From the NCBI GenBank assembly GCA_040376705.1, contig JBEIQE010000001.1, forward strand, positions 434,001 through 498,000: DNA of 64,000 nucleotides. The letters run 5' to 3'. Origin of the DNA: JBEIQE01 sp040376705. GTDB lineage: Bacteria; Pseudomonadota; Alphaproteobacteria; UBA2400. Every line of letters starts with the position of its first letter. Position 1 is the stretch's first letter. Below are positions 32,029 to 41,465 of the stretch, one piece after another. The position numbers and the translations under genes were made by a program. The notes under the pieces are model-generated. The model was not told the DNA's origin and did no database searches. It was given only the letters and a program-made list of their open reading frames with translations.

Positions 32029-34308
32029 TTAGAACCTCGTTCCAAAGCTGAGACGGAATTGTTGTGACTGATCATAATCTTCTTTCATGATCGGGAATGC
32101 GAGGTCGACACGCAGCGGGCCAAGTGGCGAGCGCCACGATACACCGGCACCGGCAGCAAGACGGATCGAGTTGTCCTCTACAAAGGTTTCGGTAACCAGC
32201 GGCTGGGCATCGTTACCCCACAGCGTACCAGCATCCACAAAGGCATGCCCCTTCAGGCCAAGCTCTTCCGGCAGGCCGAGCGGGAAGCCCAGCTCAAGGC
32301 TGGCGCGAGCGAAGTAGTTACCACCCAAGGCATCTTCCTCAGATGTGGTCAGATCGCGCGGACCGATACCTGAAGTCTTGAAACCACGCATTGTATCACC
32401 ACCAAGGAAGAAGCGGTCAGTGATGGCCACATCATCATCCAGGCTTTCAATTGCGCCGACTTCACCAAGGAAGCTCAGTACCCACTCAGGGCTGCCGAGC
32501 GGGAAGTAGGCTGAACCACCGGTGCGAACCCGGATGTACTTCGCATCACCACCCAGACCAGCAATATCGGTCGAGAGGCGCAGGATGTAACCATCGGTCG
32601 GGGTACGGCGGCTATCGCGGCGATCATAGGTCAGCTCCTGGCCAACTGATGATGTGAGGCGGTCACCTTCCTGCTCGCGAATGAAGCGAGAGGCCGTAAC
32701 CGGCACGTTCTCAATACGCGTATTGTTAAGCGTATAGTTGAGGCGCTGGCGCAGGTTCTCGGCCAGCGGGTAGCCCATACGCAGTGCAAAGCCCGAGCGC
32801 TGCTCATCGTACGAGCTTTCGTCATTCTCGGCACGGGTATGGAAGACATCCACACCAGCTGAGAGGTCACGCTCGAGGAAGTACGGCTCGGTGAAGCTTA
32901 CATTGAACTGCTGCGAACGACCCGACAGGGTAGTGTTGAAACGCAGGTCCTGACCCTTACCAAGGAAGTTACGCTCGGAGATACCGAAGTCGGCCAAGGG
33001 GCCATCGGCGGTCGAGTAACCGGCACCAATCGAGATTTCACCGGTCGACTGCTCGGCCAAGTTTACATCGATATTAGCACGGTCAGGCGCACTGCCCTGA
33101 GATACGTTCACGTCTACGGTTTCGAAGAAGCCGAGATCCTTCACACGCTGCTCCGACTGCTGGAGCTTGGAGCGGTTAAAGGCATCGCCCTCAACCAGCT
33201 GCATTTCGCGGCGAACAACACGGTCCTGTGTACGCAGGTTACCATTGATGTTGATACGCTCAACGAACACACGCTGACCTTCGCTTACATTGTAGGTAAG
33301 GCCGATGGTGCGGGCTTCACGGTCGCGGTTCACTTCCGGGCGAATGTCCACAAACGCATACTGACGATCGTTCAGCTCTTTGGTCAGTGCGGCGATGCTG
33401 GCTTCTACCTTATCGGCATTATACCAGCTACCTTCGCGGGTGCTGAGCTGCGGGCGCAGGCTCTCGGGGTCGAGCTGCTGCAGCTGGGTTGCGATGTTGA
33501 TGGTGCCAAACTTGTAGCGTTCACCTTCATCCAGTGTGAAGGTTACATAGAAGCCCTGATTATCAGGCGCCAGCTCGGCCACGGCCGAGGTTACGCGGAA
33601 GTCGGCATAGCCCTTCGAGAGATAATAACGGCGAAGCAGCTCTTTATCCACTTCAACGCGGTCCGGATCATAAACGTCCGAAGAGCTCATGAAGCGATAC
33701 CAGCGCGACTCACGGGTTGAAACCTGCTCGCGCAGGGTTGCGTCGGCTACGTGGGTGTTGCCTACGAACTTGATGTTGCGAACCAGAGTACGTGCACCCT
33801 CGTTGATTTCAAACACGAGGTTTACGCGGTTCTGGTCGAGAGGAATGATCTTTGGTGTAACCGTAGCAGCAAAATAGCCAGAGCGGCGGTAAATTTCCTG
33901 CACGCGCTGAACGTCGCTAAGAACCTTGGTGCGGGTATACACAGCGCGCGGACGCGACTGGATTTCGCTCTCAAGATTTTCGTCCTTCACCTTGTCGTTA
34001 CCTTCAAAGGCGATTTCATTGATGCTGGGGTTCTCGGTAACTTTCACAATCAGGACGCTGCCGCGGCGGCTGAGTGTCACGTCGGCAAACAGGCCGGTGC
34101 CATAAAGTGTCTTGAGCGACTGGTCGATAGCGGCCTGATCAAAAGCATCACCAGTATGAATGGTCATGTAGCTTTTAACAGTCTCTGCCTCGATGCGCTG
34201 CGAGCCCTGAACTTCAATTGCAGAGACAGCATCCTGCGCATGAGCCGGTACAACCGCAAAGAGAGCGACAGCAACAGCCAGACCAAAACGCATAAACGAC
34301 TTGAGCAT
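32029..34308 (-). CDS. bamA: Outer membrane assembly factor BamA
   Basis: Core of the Bam complex that inserts beta-barrels into the outer membrane. 759 residues: signal peptide (GLAVAVALFAVVPAHA), five POTRA repeats to about 410 (first starting SAIEVQGSQRIEAETV), then the 16-strand barrel with GDTMRGF-type sequence (FFLGGDTMRGFKTSGIGPRD) in loop 6 and a C-terminal Phe (SFGTRF). The start at ATG 34308 has GAGAAGG upstream and gives a clean signal peptide; the frame stays open 111 bases further but that part overlaps rseP. Confidence 0.96.
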   Translation of the reverse strand: MLKSFMRFGLAVAVALFAVVPAHAQDAVSAIEVQGSQRIEAETVKSYMTIHTGDAFDQAAIDQSLKTLYGTGLFADVTLSRRGSVLIVKVTENPSINEIAFEGNDKVKDENLESEIQSRPRAVYTRTKVLSDVQRVQEIYRRSGYFAATVTPKIIPLDQNRVNLVFEINEGARTLVRNIKFVGNTHVADATLREQVSTRESRWYRFMSSSDVYDPDRVEVDKELLRRYYLSKGYADFRVTSAVAELAPDNQGFYVTFTLDEGERYKFGTINIATQLQQLDPESLRPQLSTREGSWYNADKVEASIAALTKELNDRQYAFVDIRPEVNRDREARTIGLTYNVSEGQRVFVERININGNLRTQDRVVRREMQLVEGDAFNRSKLQQSEQRVKDLGFFETVDVNVSQGSAPDRANIDVNLAEQSTGEISIGAGYSTADGPLADFGISERNFLGKGQDLRFNTTLSGRSQQFNVSFTEPYFLERDLSAGVDVFHTRAENDESSYDEQRSGFALRMGYPLAENLRQRLNYTLNNTRIENVPVTASRFIREQEGDRLTSSVGQELTYDRRDSRRTPTDGYILRLSTDIAGLGGDAKYIRVRTGGSAYFPLGSPEWVLSFLGEVGAIESLDDDVAITDRFFLGGDTMRGFKTSGIGPRDLTTSEEDALGGNYFARASLELGFPLGLPEELGLKGHAFVDAGTLWGNDAQPLVTETFVEDNSIRLAAGAGVSWRSPLGPLRVDLAFPIMKEDYDQSQQFRLSFGTRF

Positions 34309-34354
34309 CAAAACCTTCTCCCCGACTAGGCCCGGTGGTGCCGAGCCCTTCAGT

Positions 34355-35527
34355 CTAGGAGAAGAGCTTGGCCATTGAGTCGAATACTCCGAAATTACGG
34401 AGGTCGTTCCACAGGGCAAATACAGTGAGTGTTAATACCAGAGCCAGACCAAAGCGCAAACTGTATTCCTGCACGTTATCGCTCAGTGGCTTTCCACGCA
34501 GCGCTTCTGCCGCATAAAACATCAGATGACCGCCATCGAGTACGGGAATCGGGAAAAGGTTAACAAGGCCCAGATTCGCCGACAACATAGCCATGAACCA
34601 GATCATCGCGCCAATGGTTTTGGCATAATCGATTTCCTGATTCTCGTTCTCGATAACCGTGTTACCCGAGAGCTTGGCTATGGTGATTACACCACCCAGC
34701 TCCTTCGAATCGCGCTGACCAGTAATGATCTGATAGAGGCCTACAAACGTACCCTTGATCATATCGCCGGTATCGTACAAGGCCTGACCGAAAGCTGGCA
34801 GCAGGCCAAGCTTCTGGTACTCAACCGCCCCACCCGCCTTGATGCCAAGCAGGCCGGTACGGTGCGAGCTGCCGATGCTGTTCTCAACTTCCTGAATAAT
34901 CGGGGTCACGTTAAAGCTCATAGCCTGACCGGCACGATCCACATGGACTACAACCGGCTTGCCAAGACCGAGCGACATCACGCCGCGAATATCCTGGAAG
35001 CGTTTAATAGGGGTATCGTCAATCGCGGTGATCAAATCACCAGCCATGATACCGGCAGCAGCGGCGGGCTTGCCCTCCATCACTTCCTGCACCAGTGGCG
35101 GGGTCATGGGCTGGCCCATGGTCACGTAAAGGCCAACCAGCGCCACGATGGTAAAGAGGAAGTTGATACCGGGGCCGGCAAAAACAATAGCTGCGCGCTG
35201 ACCAACCGTTTTGGCGTAAAAAGCCTGTGCGCGCTCTTCAGGCGTATGCTGCGCTACTGCTTCTTTATCGGTCTGCGCACTGGCAGGGTCGGCATCGCCA
35301 AACATTTTGACATAGCCACCCAGCGGAATGGCAGCAAAGCGCCAGCGGGTGCCGCGGCGGTCGATGATATGATAAAGCTCGGGGCCAAAACCAATCGAGA
35401 AGGTCTCGACCTTCACCTTGTTTTTAATGGCAACATAGTAGTGACCAAACTCATGGATAAACACGAGAAAGCTGACAATCAGGATGAACGCAAAGAAGTT
35501 CTGGCTGATTTGTTGAAGCAGATCCAT
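34355..35527 (-). CDS. rseP: Site-2 zinc metalloprotease RseP
   Basis: Inner-membrane protease that cleaves anti-sigma factors and remnant signal peptides. The 390-residue protein has the zinc motif HEFGH at 25-29 in the first helix, one PDZ domain around 140-210 (PAAAAGIMAGDLITAIDD), the second active-site motif NLFPIPVLDGGHL near 323-335, and closing membrane helices. It sits upstream of bamA as in most proteobacteria. dxr, normally immediately upstream between cdsA and rseP in alphaproteobacteria, is absent. Confidence 0.95.
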   Translation of the reverse strand: MDLLQQISQNFFAFILIVSFLVFIHEFGHYYVAIKNKVKVETFSIGFGPELYHIIDRRGTRWRFAAIPLGGYVKMFGDADPASAQTDKEAVAQHTPEERAQAFYAKTVGQRAAIVFAGPGINFLFTIVALVGLYVTMGQPMTPPLVQEVMEGKPAAAAGIMAGDLITAIDDTPIKRFQDIRGVMSLGLGKPVVVHVDRAGQAMSFNVTPIIQEVENSIGSSHRTGLLGIKAGGAVEYQKLGLLPAFGQALYDTGDMIKGTFVGLYQIITGQRDSKELGGVITIAKLSGNTVIENENQEIDYAKTIGAMIWFMAMLSANLGLVNLFPIPVLDGGHLMFYAAEALRGKPLSDNVQEYSLRFGLALVLTLTVFALWNDLRNFGVFDSMAKLFS

Positions 35528-35596
35528 GGCTGGCCTTGGGGTAAATGGTGGTCCTGAATATAAGACGTCCGATATTATGACTTACTTGGGGTGTTT

Positions 35597-36265
35597 TTAC
35601 CACCAGTTCAAGTGCGCACCGATTGTCACATGGAACAAGACAAAACAAGGAGTTGCAGCCATCAGCCCATCTACACGGTCGAGAATACCGCCATGGCCGG
35701 GGATGAGCGCACCCGAATCCTTAACACCAAATTTACGTTTGAAAGCCGATTCGAGGATATCGCCCGCTTGCGCAACAACGCCAATCAGCAGGCCCAGCAG
35801 CAGAGTAATCTCAGGCAGGCGCGCACCCGCAAACCATGCCCAAGCGTGGCCAATAATAGCTGCCGCTACCATGCCGCCTACTAAGCCTGCCCAGGTTTTG
35901 CTTGGGCTGAACTTGGGCGCCAGCTTGGGCCCGCCGATGCTACGGCCAGCGAAATAGGCGCCGATATCCACCGCCCATACCGCAAAAACGATATAGAAGG
36001 TGAGGCCCCGCCCTATCTGGTCATCACCCGCATCGCGCAACCACCACAGGCACACGAACATAAGAAGAATGTAAGGGATACCTAAAATAGCCAGCGTATT
36101 GTTGGGCCCGCGGCGGCACATTACGACCCATTCGTAAATCGAGAGTAACGCACCTACAGCAAGCACTGCTGCAAAAGCCCAGCCCCCAAACCAGATAGCC
36201 GCAATAACCAGCGGCCCGAGAACAACGGCCGAAAGAGTACGCAGGAGCAGGTCTTTACCGAACAT
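35597..36265 (-). CDS. cdsA: Phosphatidate cytidylyltransferase
   Basis: Makes CDP-diacylglycerol for phospholipid synthesis. The 222-residue multi-pass protein carries the C-terminal family signature (SKTWAG then GDILESAFKRKFGVKDSG, GHGGILDRVD). It is shorter than the usual 260-285 residues of enterobacterial CdsA but complete at the signature end. ATG 36265 is three bases after the uppS stop. The 70 bp to rseP hold no gene. Confidence 0.94.
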   Translation of the reverse strand: MFGKDLLLRTLSAVVLGPLVIAAIWFGGWAFAAVLAVGALLSIYEWVVMCRRGPNNTLAILGIPYILLMFVCLWWLRDAGDDQIGRGLTFYIVFAVWAVDIGAYFAGRSIGGPKLAPKFSPSKTWAGLVGGMVAAAIIGHAWAWFAGARLPEITLLLGLLIGVVAQAGDILESAFKRKFGVKDSGALIPGHGGILDRVDGLMAATPCFVLFHVTIGAHLNWW

Positions 36266-36268
36266 GCG

Positions 36269-37006
36269 CTAACTGACCGAACGCATCACGCCGCCAAAGC
36301 GACGCTCGCGGCCATTATATTCGGTAATTGCTTCCTCAAGGTCGTTTCGGCCAAAGTCGGGCCACAGGGTATCGAGGAATACCAATTCGGTATAAGCCAG
36401 CTGCCAGAGCAGGAAGTTACTGATGCGCTTTTCACCACTGGTGCGGATGAGCAGGTCGGGATCCGGCATATCGGCCGTGAGCAAGGCATGCGACAGGCGA
36501 GTCTGGTCGATCTCTTCAGGGCGCAGGGTGCCAGCCTGAACTTCAAATGCCAGCTTTTGCGCCGCCGAGACAATTTCCTGCCGTGCGCCATAGCTGAACG
36601 CGATGGTCAGGTGCAGCTTATCGTTAGAGGCTGTGGTCTTTTCAGCATGTTCAACAATTTGCAAAATATCTGGTGCCAAACGATGGCGCTCGCCGATGAT
36701 ACGTAGCCGCACGCCGTTTTTATGCAGCTCAGCGATATTGCCTTTAATGTAATAACGCATCAGCGACATGAGCTCTGTCACTTCTTCGGCCGGCCGATTC
36801 CAGTTCTCGGTCGAGAAACCAAACAGCGTCATGTACTTGATACCCAGCTCAGATGCAGCTTCGGCAACTTTGCGCACAGTCTCGGCGCCTTCTTTATGGC
36901 CCATAGTACGTGGCAGGCCACGCTTGTTGGCCCAGCGGCCGTTGCCATCCATAATGATGGCAACATGCTGAGGAATACGGCGGCTGTTGGCGTTATCAGT
37001 CGTCAT
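36269..37006 (-). CDS. uppS: Undecaprenyl diphosphate synthase
   Basis: cis-Prenyltransferase making the C55 lipid carrier for cell wall and O-antigen. The 245-residue protein starts with IPQHVAIIMDGNGRWA, where Asp20 is the catalytic residue, and has GHKEGAET, LFGFSTENWNRP and the C-terminal RTSGEKRISNFLLWQ block. The start is ATG 37006, just after the frr stop; a longer frame overlaps frr and is rejected. Confidence 0.96.
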   Translation of the reverse strand: MTTDNANSRRIPQHVAIIMDGNGRWANKRGLPRTMGHKEGAETVRKVAEAASELGIKYMTLFGFSTENWNRPAEEVTELMSLMRYYIKGNIAELHKNGVRLRIIGERHRLAPDILQIVEHAEKTTASNDKLHLTIAFSYGARQEIVSAAQKLAFEVQAGTLRPEEIDQTRLSHALLTADMPDPDLLIRTSGEKRISNFLLWQLAYTELVFLDTLWPDFGRNDLEEAITEYNGRERRFGGVMRSVS

Positions 37007-37014
37007 GAAAAATC

Positions 37015-37572
37015 TTATACCTGCTTGATGTCTTTTTCTTTGCCTGCGAAAGCCTCGTCCACTTTCTTGATATGGTCGTCGGTAATGGTCTGAACCTTGC
37101 CCGACCATGTCTTCAATTCGTCTTCGGTCAGCTCGCCGTCTTTCTCGGCCTTCTTGAGGCTGTCCATACCATCGCGGCGCACGTTACGAATAGCCACGCG
37201 GGCATCTTCAGCATACTTGCCAGCCAGCTTCACCAGCTCGAGGCGGCGCTCTTCTGACAGCGGCGGGATGGGAATACGAATGAGGTTGCCGTCAGACATG
37301 GGATTGAGGCCCAGATTGGCCTGCATAATCGCCTTTTCAACCGCCTTGGCATTAGCCTTGTCCCATACCTGCACACTCAGCATGCGAGCTTCGGGCACAG
37401 AAACAGTACCAACCTGCGTCAGCGGCATCATGCTGCCATAAACATCCACCATGATGCCATCAATCATGCTGGTGGTCGCACGGCCGGTACGCAAGCTCGA
37501 AAAATGCTTCTTGAGGGCATCAAGTGTGCTCTCCATACGGCGCTGGATATCATCGGTAACAGCTTTGGACAT
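37015..37572 (-). CDS. frr: Ribosome recycling factor
   Basis: Splits post-termination ribosomes with EF-G. The 185-residue protein has the family layout: N-terminal helix with RMESTLDALKKHFSSLRTGRA, the VDVYGSMMPLTQV domain-2 region, and C-terminal SEERRLELVKLAGKYAEDARVAIRNVRRD. It sits three bases after pyrH in the standard order. Confidence 0.97.
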   Translation of the reverse strand: MSKAVTDDIQRRMESTLDALKKHFSSLRTGRATTSMIDGIMVDVYGSMMPLTQVGTVSVPEARMLSVQVWDKANAKAVEKAIMQANLGLNPMSDGNLIRIPIPPLSEERRLELVKLAGKYAEDARVAIRNVRRDGMDSLKKAEKDGELTEDELKTWSGKVQTITDDHIKKVDEAFAGKEKDIKQV

Positions 37573-37575
37573 GGC

Positions 37576-38322
37576 CTACTCCTTGATCAGTGTAAAGCGA
37601 CCCCGGCCCTGCACAACTTCGGCAAAACCACCCGGGGTGTTGATTGAGAAAACAGCGATTGGCAGCTTGTTATCGCGTGCCAGTGTAAAGGCGGTAGCAT
37701 CCATCACTTCGAGGTCGCGCTTGATCGCCTCGCTGAAGGTGAGTTTGTCAAAGCGCTTGGCCTTGGGGTTCTTCTTCGGGTCACTGTCATAAACGCCATC
37801 GACCTTGGTGGCCTTAAGCAGCAAATCGCAGCCAACTTCAGTCGCGCGCAGCGTGGCAGCGGTATCGGTTGTGAAGAACGGGCTGCCCGTACCGGCAGCG
37901 AAGATAACCACCCTGCCCTTTTCCATATGACGGATGGCACGGCGGCGAATGTACGGCTCGCACACCTGTGACATGGAAATGGGCGACTGCACCCGTGTCG
38001 GTACACCAAGCTTCTCAAGAGTTGCCTGCATGGCAAGTGCGTTAATAACAGTACCGAGCATACCCATATAGTCGCCGGTTACGCGCTCCATACCCAGCTC
38101 AACACCGGTAGCACCGCGATAGATATTGCCGCCGCCAATAACAAGGCAAACTTCCATGCCCAGATCGACGACTGATTTGATTTCCTTACCGATACGGGTA
38201 ATGGTCTTGGGGTCGAGCCCGAACTCACGCGCACCCATCAACACTTCGCCCGAAATTTTGAGCATTACCCGCTTGTATTTGGGTTTGTGCATGGCGACGA
38301 CGTTTGATTTGGCTTTGGCCAT
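37576..38322 (-). CDS. pyrH: Uridylate kinase
   Basis: Phosphorylates UMP to UDP. 248 residues with the amino acid kinase fold: KRVMLKISGEVLMG, VCLVIGGGNIYRG, MGMLGTVINALA, FAAGTGSPFFTTDTAA and KVDGVYDSDPKKNPKAKRF. It starts after the tsf terminator, so pyrH–frr–uppS probably has its own promoter or depends on readthrough. Confidence 0.97.
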   Translation of the reverse strand: MAKAKSNVVAMHKPKYKRVMLKISGEVLMGAREFGLDPKTITRIGKEIKSVVDLGMEVCLVIGGGNIYRGATGVELGMERVTGDYMGMLGTVINALAMQATLEKLGVPTRVQSPISMSQVCEPYIRRRAIRHMEKGRVVIFAAGTGSPFFTTDTAATLRATEVGCDLLLKATKVDGVYDSDPKKNPKAKRFDKLTFSEAIKRDLEVMDATAFTLARDNKLPIAVFSINTPGGFAEVVQGRGRFTLIKE

Positions 38323-38357
38323 GTGCGGGCTCCGAGGTTGAGTGCGTTTAACCTAGC

Positions 38358-38389
38358 AAAAAACAACCCCGGCGGTAAGGCCGGGGTTG
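38358..38389 (-). terminator. Terminator of the rpsB–tsf operon
   Basis: Perfect 10-bp stem caaccccggc / gccggggttg with a 6-base loop, followed on the minus strand by TTTTTT. Located 20 bp after the tsf stop and before pyrH. Confidence 0.92.
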
Positions 38390-38408
38390 CTGATTCTATA
38401 GCGGCAAT

Positions 38409-39341
38409 TTAGCTCGCCATCTTGGCTTGGGCGGCAACTTCCGCAGCAAAGTCGCTCTGCTGCTTCTCGATGCCTTCGCCGAGGCCAAAACGCTCGAAAG
38501 CGACCAGCTTGACCGGCGCGCCAACAGTCTTGGCCGCTTCTTCAACAGTAGCCGAAACCTTGAGCTTGTCGTTCATGATGTAAGGCTGTTCAAACAGTAC
38601 TACTTCTTCATAGTACTTGCGCATACGGCCTTCAACCATCTTGGCAACGATGTCGGCAGGCTTGCCGGCGGCCTTGGTGGTTTCCTCAACAATGGCCTTC
38701 TCGCGGGCAACCTTGGTCTGGTCGAGATCAGCAACTGTCAGGGCTTCGGGCTTGGCGGCTGCAATGTGCATGGCCAACTGCTTGCCGAGTTCGGCAAGCT
38801 TGGCCTGGTCACCGGTGCTCTCAAGAGCAACCAGAACACCAATCTTGCCAAGACCGGGGGTTACAGCACTGTGAATGTAGCTGGCTACAATACCGCTGCT
38901 GACCTTGAGGGTCTTGACGCGACGCAGGCTCATGTTTTCGCCAATGGTGGCAATGAGATGCGTAATCGTTTCGGCTACTGTCTTGCCGTCAGGCAGCTTG
39001 GCATCCTTGAGCACTTCGATATCTGAAATGCTGCCAGCGAGTGCGGCTTCGGCCGACTGCTTGACCATTGCCTGGAACTGATCGTTACGGGCAACAAAGT
39101 CAGTCTCCGAGTTCACTTCGAGGATCGTGCCGGTGTTACCATTGGCGGTAACAGCAACCAGACCTTCGGCAGCTACGCGGCCTGCCTTCTTGGCGGCTGA
39201 AGCGAGGCCCTTTTTACGGAGCCAGTCTACTGCGGCTTCGATGTCACCATTGTTTTCAACGAGTGCCTTCTTGCAATCAAGCATACCGGCACCGGTTTTC
39301 TCGCGCAGCTCTTTTACGAGCGCTGCAGTGAGTTCTGCCAT
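38409..39341 (-). CDS. tsf: Elongation factor Ts
   Basis: Nucleotide-exchange factor for EF-Tu. 310 residues: N-terminal UBA-like domain (LVKELREKTGAGMLDCKKAL), the conserved NSETDFVARND, then two subdomains with VLVALESTGD and AMHIAAAKPEAL. It lies 24 bp after rpsB, sharing its transcript. Confidence 0.97.
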   Translation of the reverse strand: MAELTAALVKELREKTGAGMLDCKKALVENNGDIEAAVDWLRKKGLASAAKKAGRVAAEGLVAVTANGNTGTILEVNSETDFVARNDQFQAMVKQSAEAALAGSISDIEVLKDAKLPDGKTVAETITHLIATIGENMSLRRVKTLKVSSGIVASYIHSAVTPGLGKIGVLVALESTGDQAKLAELGKQLAMHIAAAKPEALTVADLDQTKVAREKAIVEETTKAAGKPADIVAKMVEGRMRKYYEEVVLFEQPYIMNDKLKVSATVEEAAKTVGAPVKLVAFERFGLGEGIEKQQSDFAAEVAAQAKMAS

Positions 39342-39365
39342 GTTAAATCTCCTGTATCTGTTGAA

Positions 39366-40115
39366 TTAAGCTGCGTCGGTTGCTTCTTCGCCAGCCGGAT
39401 CGATTGCTTCACCAGCATCGCGACCACCTGCTTCAGCCTGAATACCGGCGAGAGCGGCGTTAGCCACGATATCGCAGTAGAATTCAATAGCGCGCAGAGC
39501 ATCATCGTTGCCCGGGATCGGGTAGGTGATGTTGTCGGGGCTCGAGTTGCTGTCGATGATGGCGATAACCGGAATACCAAGAACCTTGGCTTCTTCAATC
39601 GCAATCGCTTCCTTGTTGGTGTCGATTACGAAGATGATGGCTGGCAGACCGCCCATGTCCTTGATGCCGCCGAGCGACAGGTTGAGCTTGTCGGTATCGC
39701 GCTGCATTTCAAGCACTTCGCGCTTGGTCAGACCTTCACGGTCGCCACTGAGCTTGTGCTCATTGTCGCGCAGACGCTTGATCGAACCGCTGATGGTCTT
39801 CCAGTTGGTCAGCATACCGCCGAGCCAGCGATGGTTGACGTAGTACTGGCCGCACTTCTCTGCAGCTTCCTTGATCTTGTCCTGAGCCTGACGCTTGGTG
39901 CCAACGAAAAGAACGCGACCACCATTCGCGGTTACATCGCGAACGGCTTCAAGGGCACGGCCAAGCATCGGAGCGCTCTGCTCGAGATCGAGAATATGAA
40001 TACCGTTGCGAACGCCGAAAATGAACGGCTTCATCTTGGGGTTCCAGCGACGGGTGTGGTGACCAAAGTGAACACCGGCTTCGAGCAGCTGGCGCATGGT
40101 GAATGTTGGCATCAT
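39366..40115 (-). CDS. rpsB: 30S ribosomal protein S2
   Basis: Small-subunit protein bound near the S1 site. The 249-residue form begins MPTFTMRQLLEAGVHFGHH after one extra Met and contains RWNPKMKPFIF, RWLGGMLTNWKT and IDTNKEAIAIEEA. Two ATGs lie side by side at 40115 and 40112; the first is better spaced from an AAGGA. The C-terminus has an acidic, Ala/Gly-rich tail common in the class. A 200-bp leader precedes it. Confidence 0.96.
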   Translation of the reverse strand: MMPTFTMRQLLEAGVHFGHHTRRWNPKMKPFIFGVRNGIHILDLEQSAPMLGRALEAVRDVTANGGRVLFVGTKRQAQDKIKEAAEKCGQYYVNHRWLGGMLTNWKTISGSIKRLRDNEHKLSGDREGLTKREVLEMQRDTDKLNLSLGGIKDMGGLPAIIFVIDTNKEAIAIEEAKVLGIPVIAIIDSNSSPDNITYPIPGNDDALRAIEFYCDIVANAALAGIQAEAGGRDAGEAIDPAGEEATDAA

Positions 40116-40146
40116 AATAGTGTTTTCCTTCTTCCAGTTGTTCCGC

Positions 40147-40220
40147 CGCAGGGGATAAGTAAATGAGCGCAAGCCCATCACCGGAAAGGCGCTGGCACTA
40201 TGCCAAAGCCCGCCCCTGCG
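40147..40220 (-). promoter_or_regulatory. Possible structured leader of rpsB mRNA
   Basis: An 8-base string (cgcagggg, 40147-40154) is exactly complementary to cccctgcg at 40213-40220. Together they would close a 58-base loop with further internal pairing just upstream of rpsB. S2 autoregulates through leader RNA in other bacteria, so this is a candidate site (inference). Confidence 0.3.
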
Positions 40221-40314
40221 TGAGAGATGGCGCGCTTTTACGGTGTTAAACCCTGAAATGCAAGGAGTTTTTGGGCTTTTTAGCGTAGCGGAACACGCTA
40301 AGTTATTGATATTG

Positions 40315-41400
40315 CTAGAGCGGGGCAGCAGAACTCAAAGGTTTGGGATTATTCGCCAGTACAACGTCCAGCGCTGCCATAGCTTCTTTGCGGTATTCCC
40401 GCATTTCGGGCGAGAGGTTGGCATGGGCGGTTACCAGCGCATTAAACATAAGCGGGTTACTCATAACCTCGCGCAGTGGCCATATGTAAGTCTGCACGCC
40501 AAAAACAATAGCCTTACTGCCGGGCAGCCGAATAAAGGTTTCATGCTCCGAGCGGATATGTCCATGAGCCAATAAATTTTCGGGCGTCATCTCAGGGATT
40601 GAAACTGGCGGCTCTACATCTGCATGCAGGAATAAATGATCGGTTAGTGGCAAGCCCCAGTTACGGCGCCACAGGCCTTTACCGGGTGCCATGGCATTGA
40701 ACATACGATTGACGGGATCTTTGAAGTAGCGGTCATAATGCGGCACAATACCGTGATGAATTTCCATCACCGATTTACCAAGCCGTGCTGCACGCAAACT
40801 GGTGGCCTTATTGCTCTGCCAGTTATCATGAGCCTCTGTATCAAGAACCGATGGCTCTGCCTCAGTAAAATGGCTGCGAAGTGACCATCCGTTTGGTGTT
40901 ACCAGTGCACCGCTCATCAAGCGGTAAACCCGCTGCTGCGGTTTGCCCCTCTCTTTCACTCCGATACGCTGTGCCGGAAGCATGAGCAACAAATCAGTAT
41001 TCTGCAGTGCTGCGACAGCTTCCATAGGGTGTGCTTCAGCTATATCAACCGCCACACCTGTGAGCGGCGATGAAACCACTTTACCCTTCTTGTGGAAGTA
41101 ATCCGGATAGGTACGCAAGAGATATGAAGTAACGGTATTACGCAACTCAACCTCCGCCGCGCGGACGTGCGGCGTATCTACGCGATCAATTACCTTGGAA
41201 TTATGTTCTGCCAGAATATTGAAGCGCACTGTCATCTGCGACGGATAATTAGCATCAATCCGCAACCATGAATCGTCGCTTAGCAATACAGTACCCATAA
41301 CTGTCTTGGGCACGATCGGGAGTTTTTCCATATGCCTGTCATCAAGCGTGGCGATAAGCCCGCTATCAACCGATGCTGCATTTAAATAAATGCCCCTCAT
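40315..41400 (-). CDS. Heme-dependent oxidative N-demethylase family protein (DUF3445)
   Basis: 361 residues from ATG 41400, which has AGGGAG seven bases upstream. It matches the DUF3445/HDOD family, whose studied member is a heme-containing PAS-like domain that oxidatively demethylates dimethylamine. Recognisable parts are DDSWLRIDANYPSQM near the N-terminus, GWSLRSHF in the middle and the late RSEHETFIRLPGSKAIVFGVQTYIWPL segment, which corresponds to the family RxExQTxxRLPxSxAxxFxIRTY block. No electron-transfer or C1 partner genes are adjacent. It follows dnaE by 65 bp in the same direction. Confidence 0.78.
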   Translation of the reverse strand: MRGIYLNAASVDSGLIATLDDRHMEKLPIVPKTVMGTVLLSDDSWLRIDANYPSQMTVRFNILAEHNSKVIDRVDTPHVRAAEVELRNTVTSYLLRTYPDYFHKKGKVVSSPLTGVAVDIAEAHPMEAVAALQNTDLLLMLPAQRIGVKERGKPQQRVYRLMSGALVTPNGWSLRSHFTEAEPSVLDTEAHDNWQSNKATSLRAARLGKSVMEIHHGIVPHYDRYFKDPVNRMFNAMAPGKGLWRRNWGLPLTDHLFLHADVEPPVSIPEMTPENLLAHGHIRSEHETFIRLPGSKAIVFGVQTYIWPLREVMSNPLMFNALVTAHANLSPEMREYRKEAMAALDVVLANNPKPLSSAAPL

Positions 41401-41465
41401 GATTACTCCCTGTTTTATTAGGGGCACGATAGGACAGCGATTTGCCAACAGCAACGAGGAAAGGG

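Noticed and set aside
40281..40300. Stem tagcgt…acgcta after the DUF3445 gene as a terminator
   Set aside because: The stem is short, and no T run follows it on the minus strand where the gene is read.
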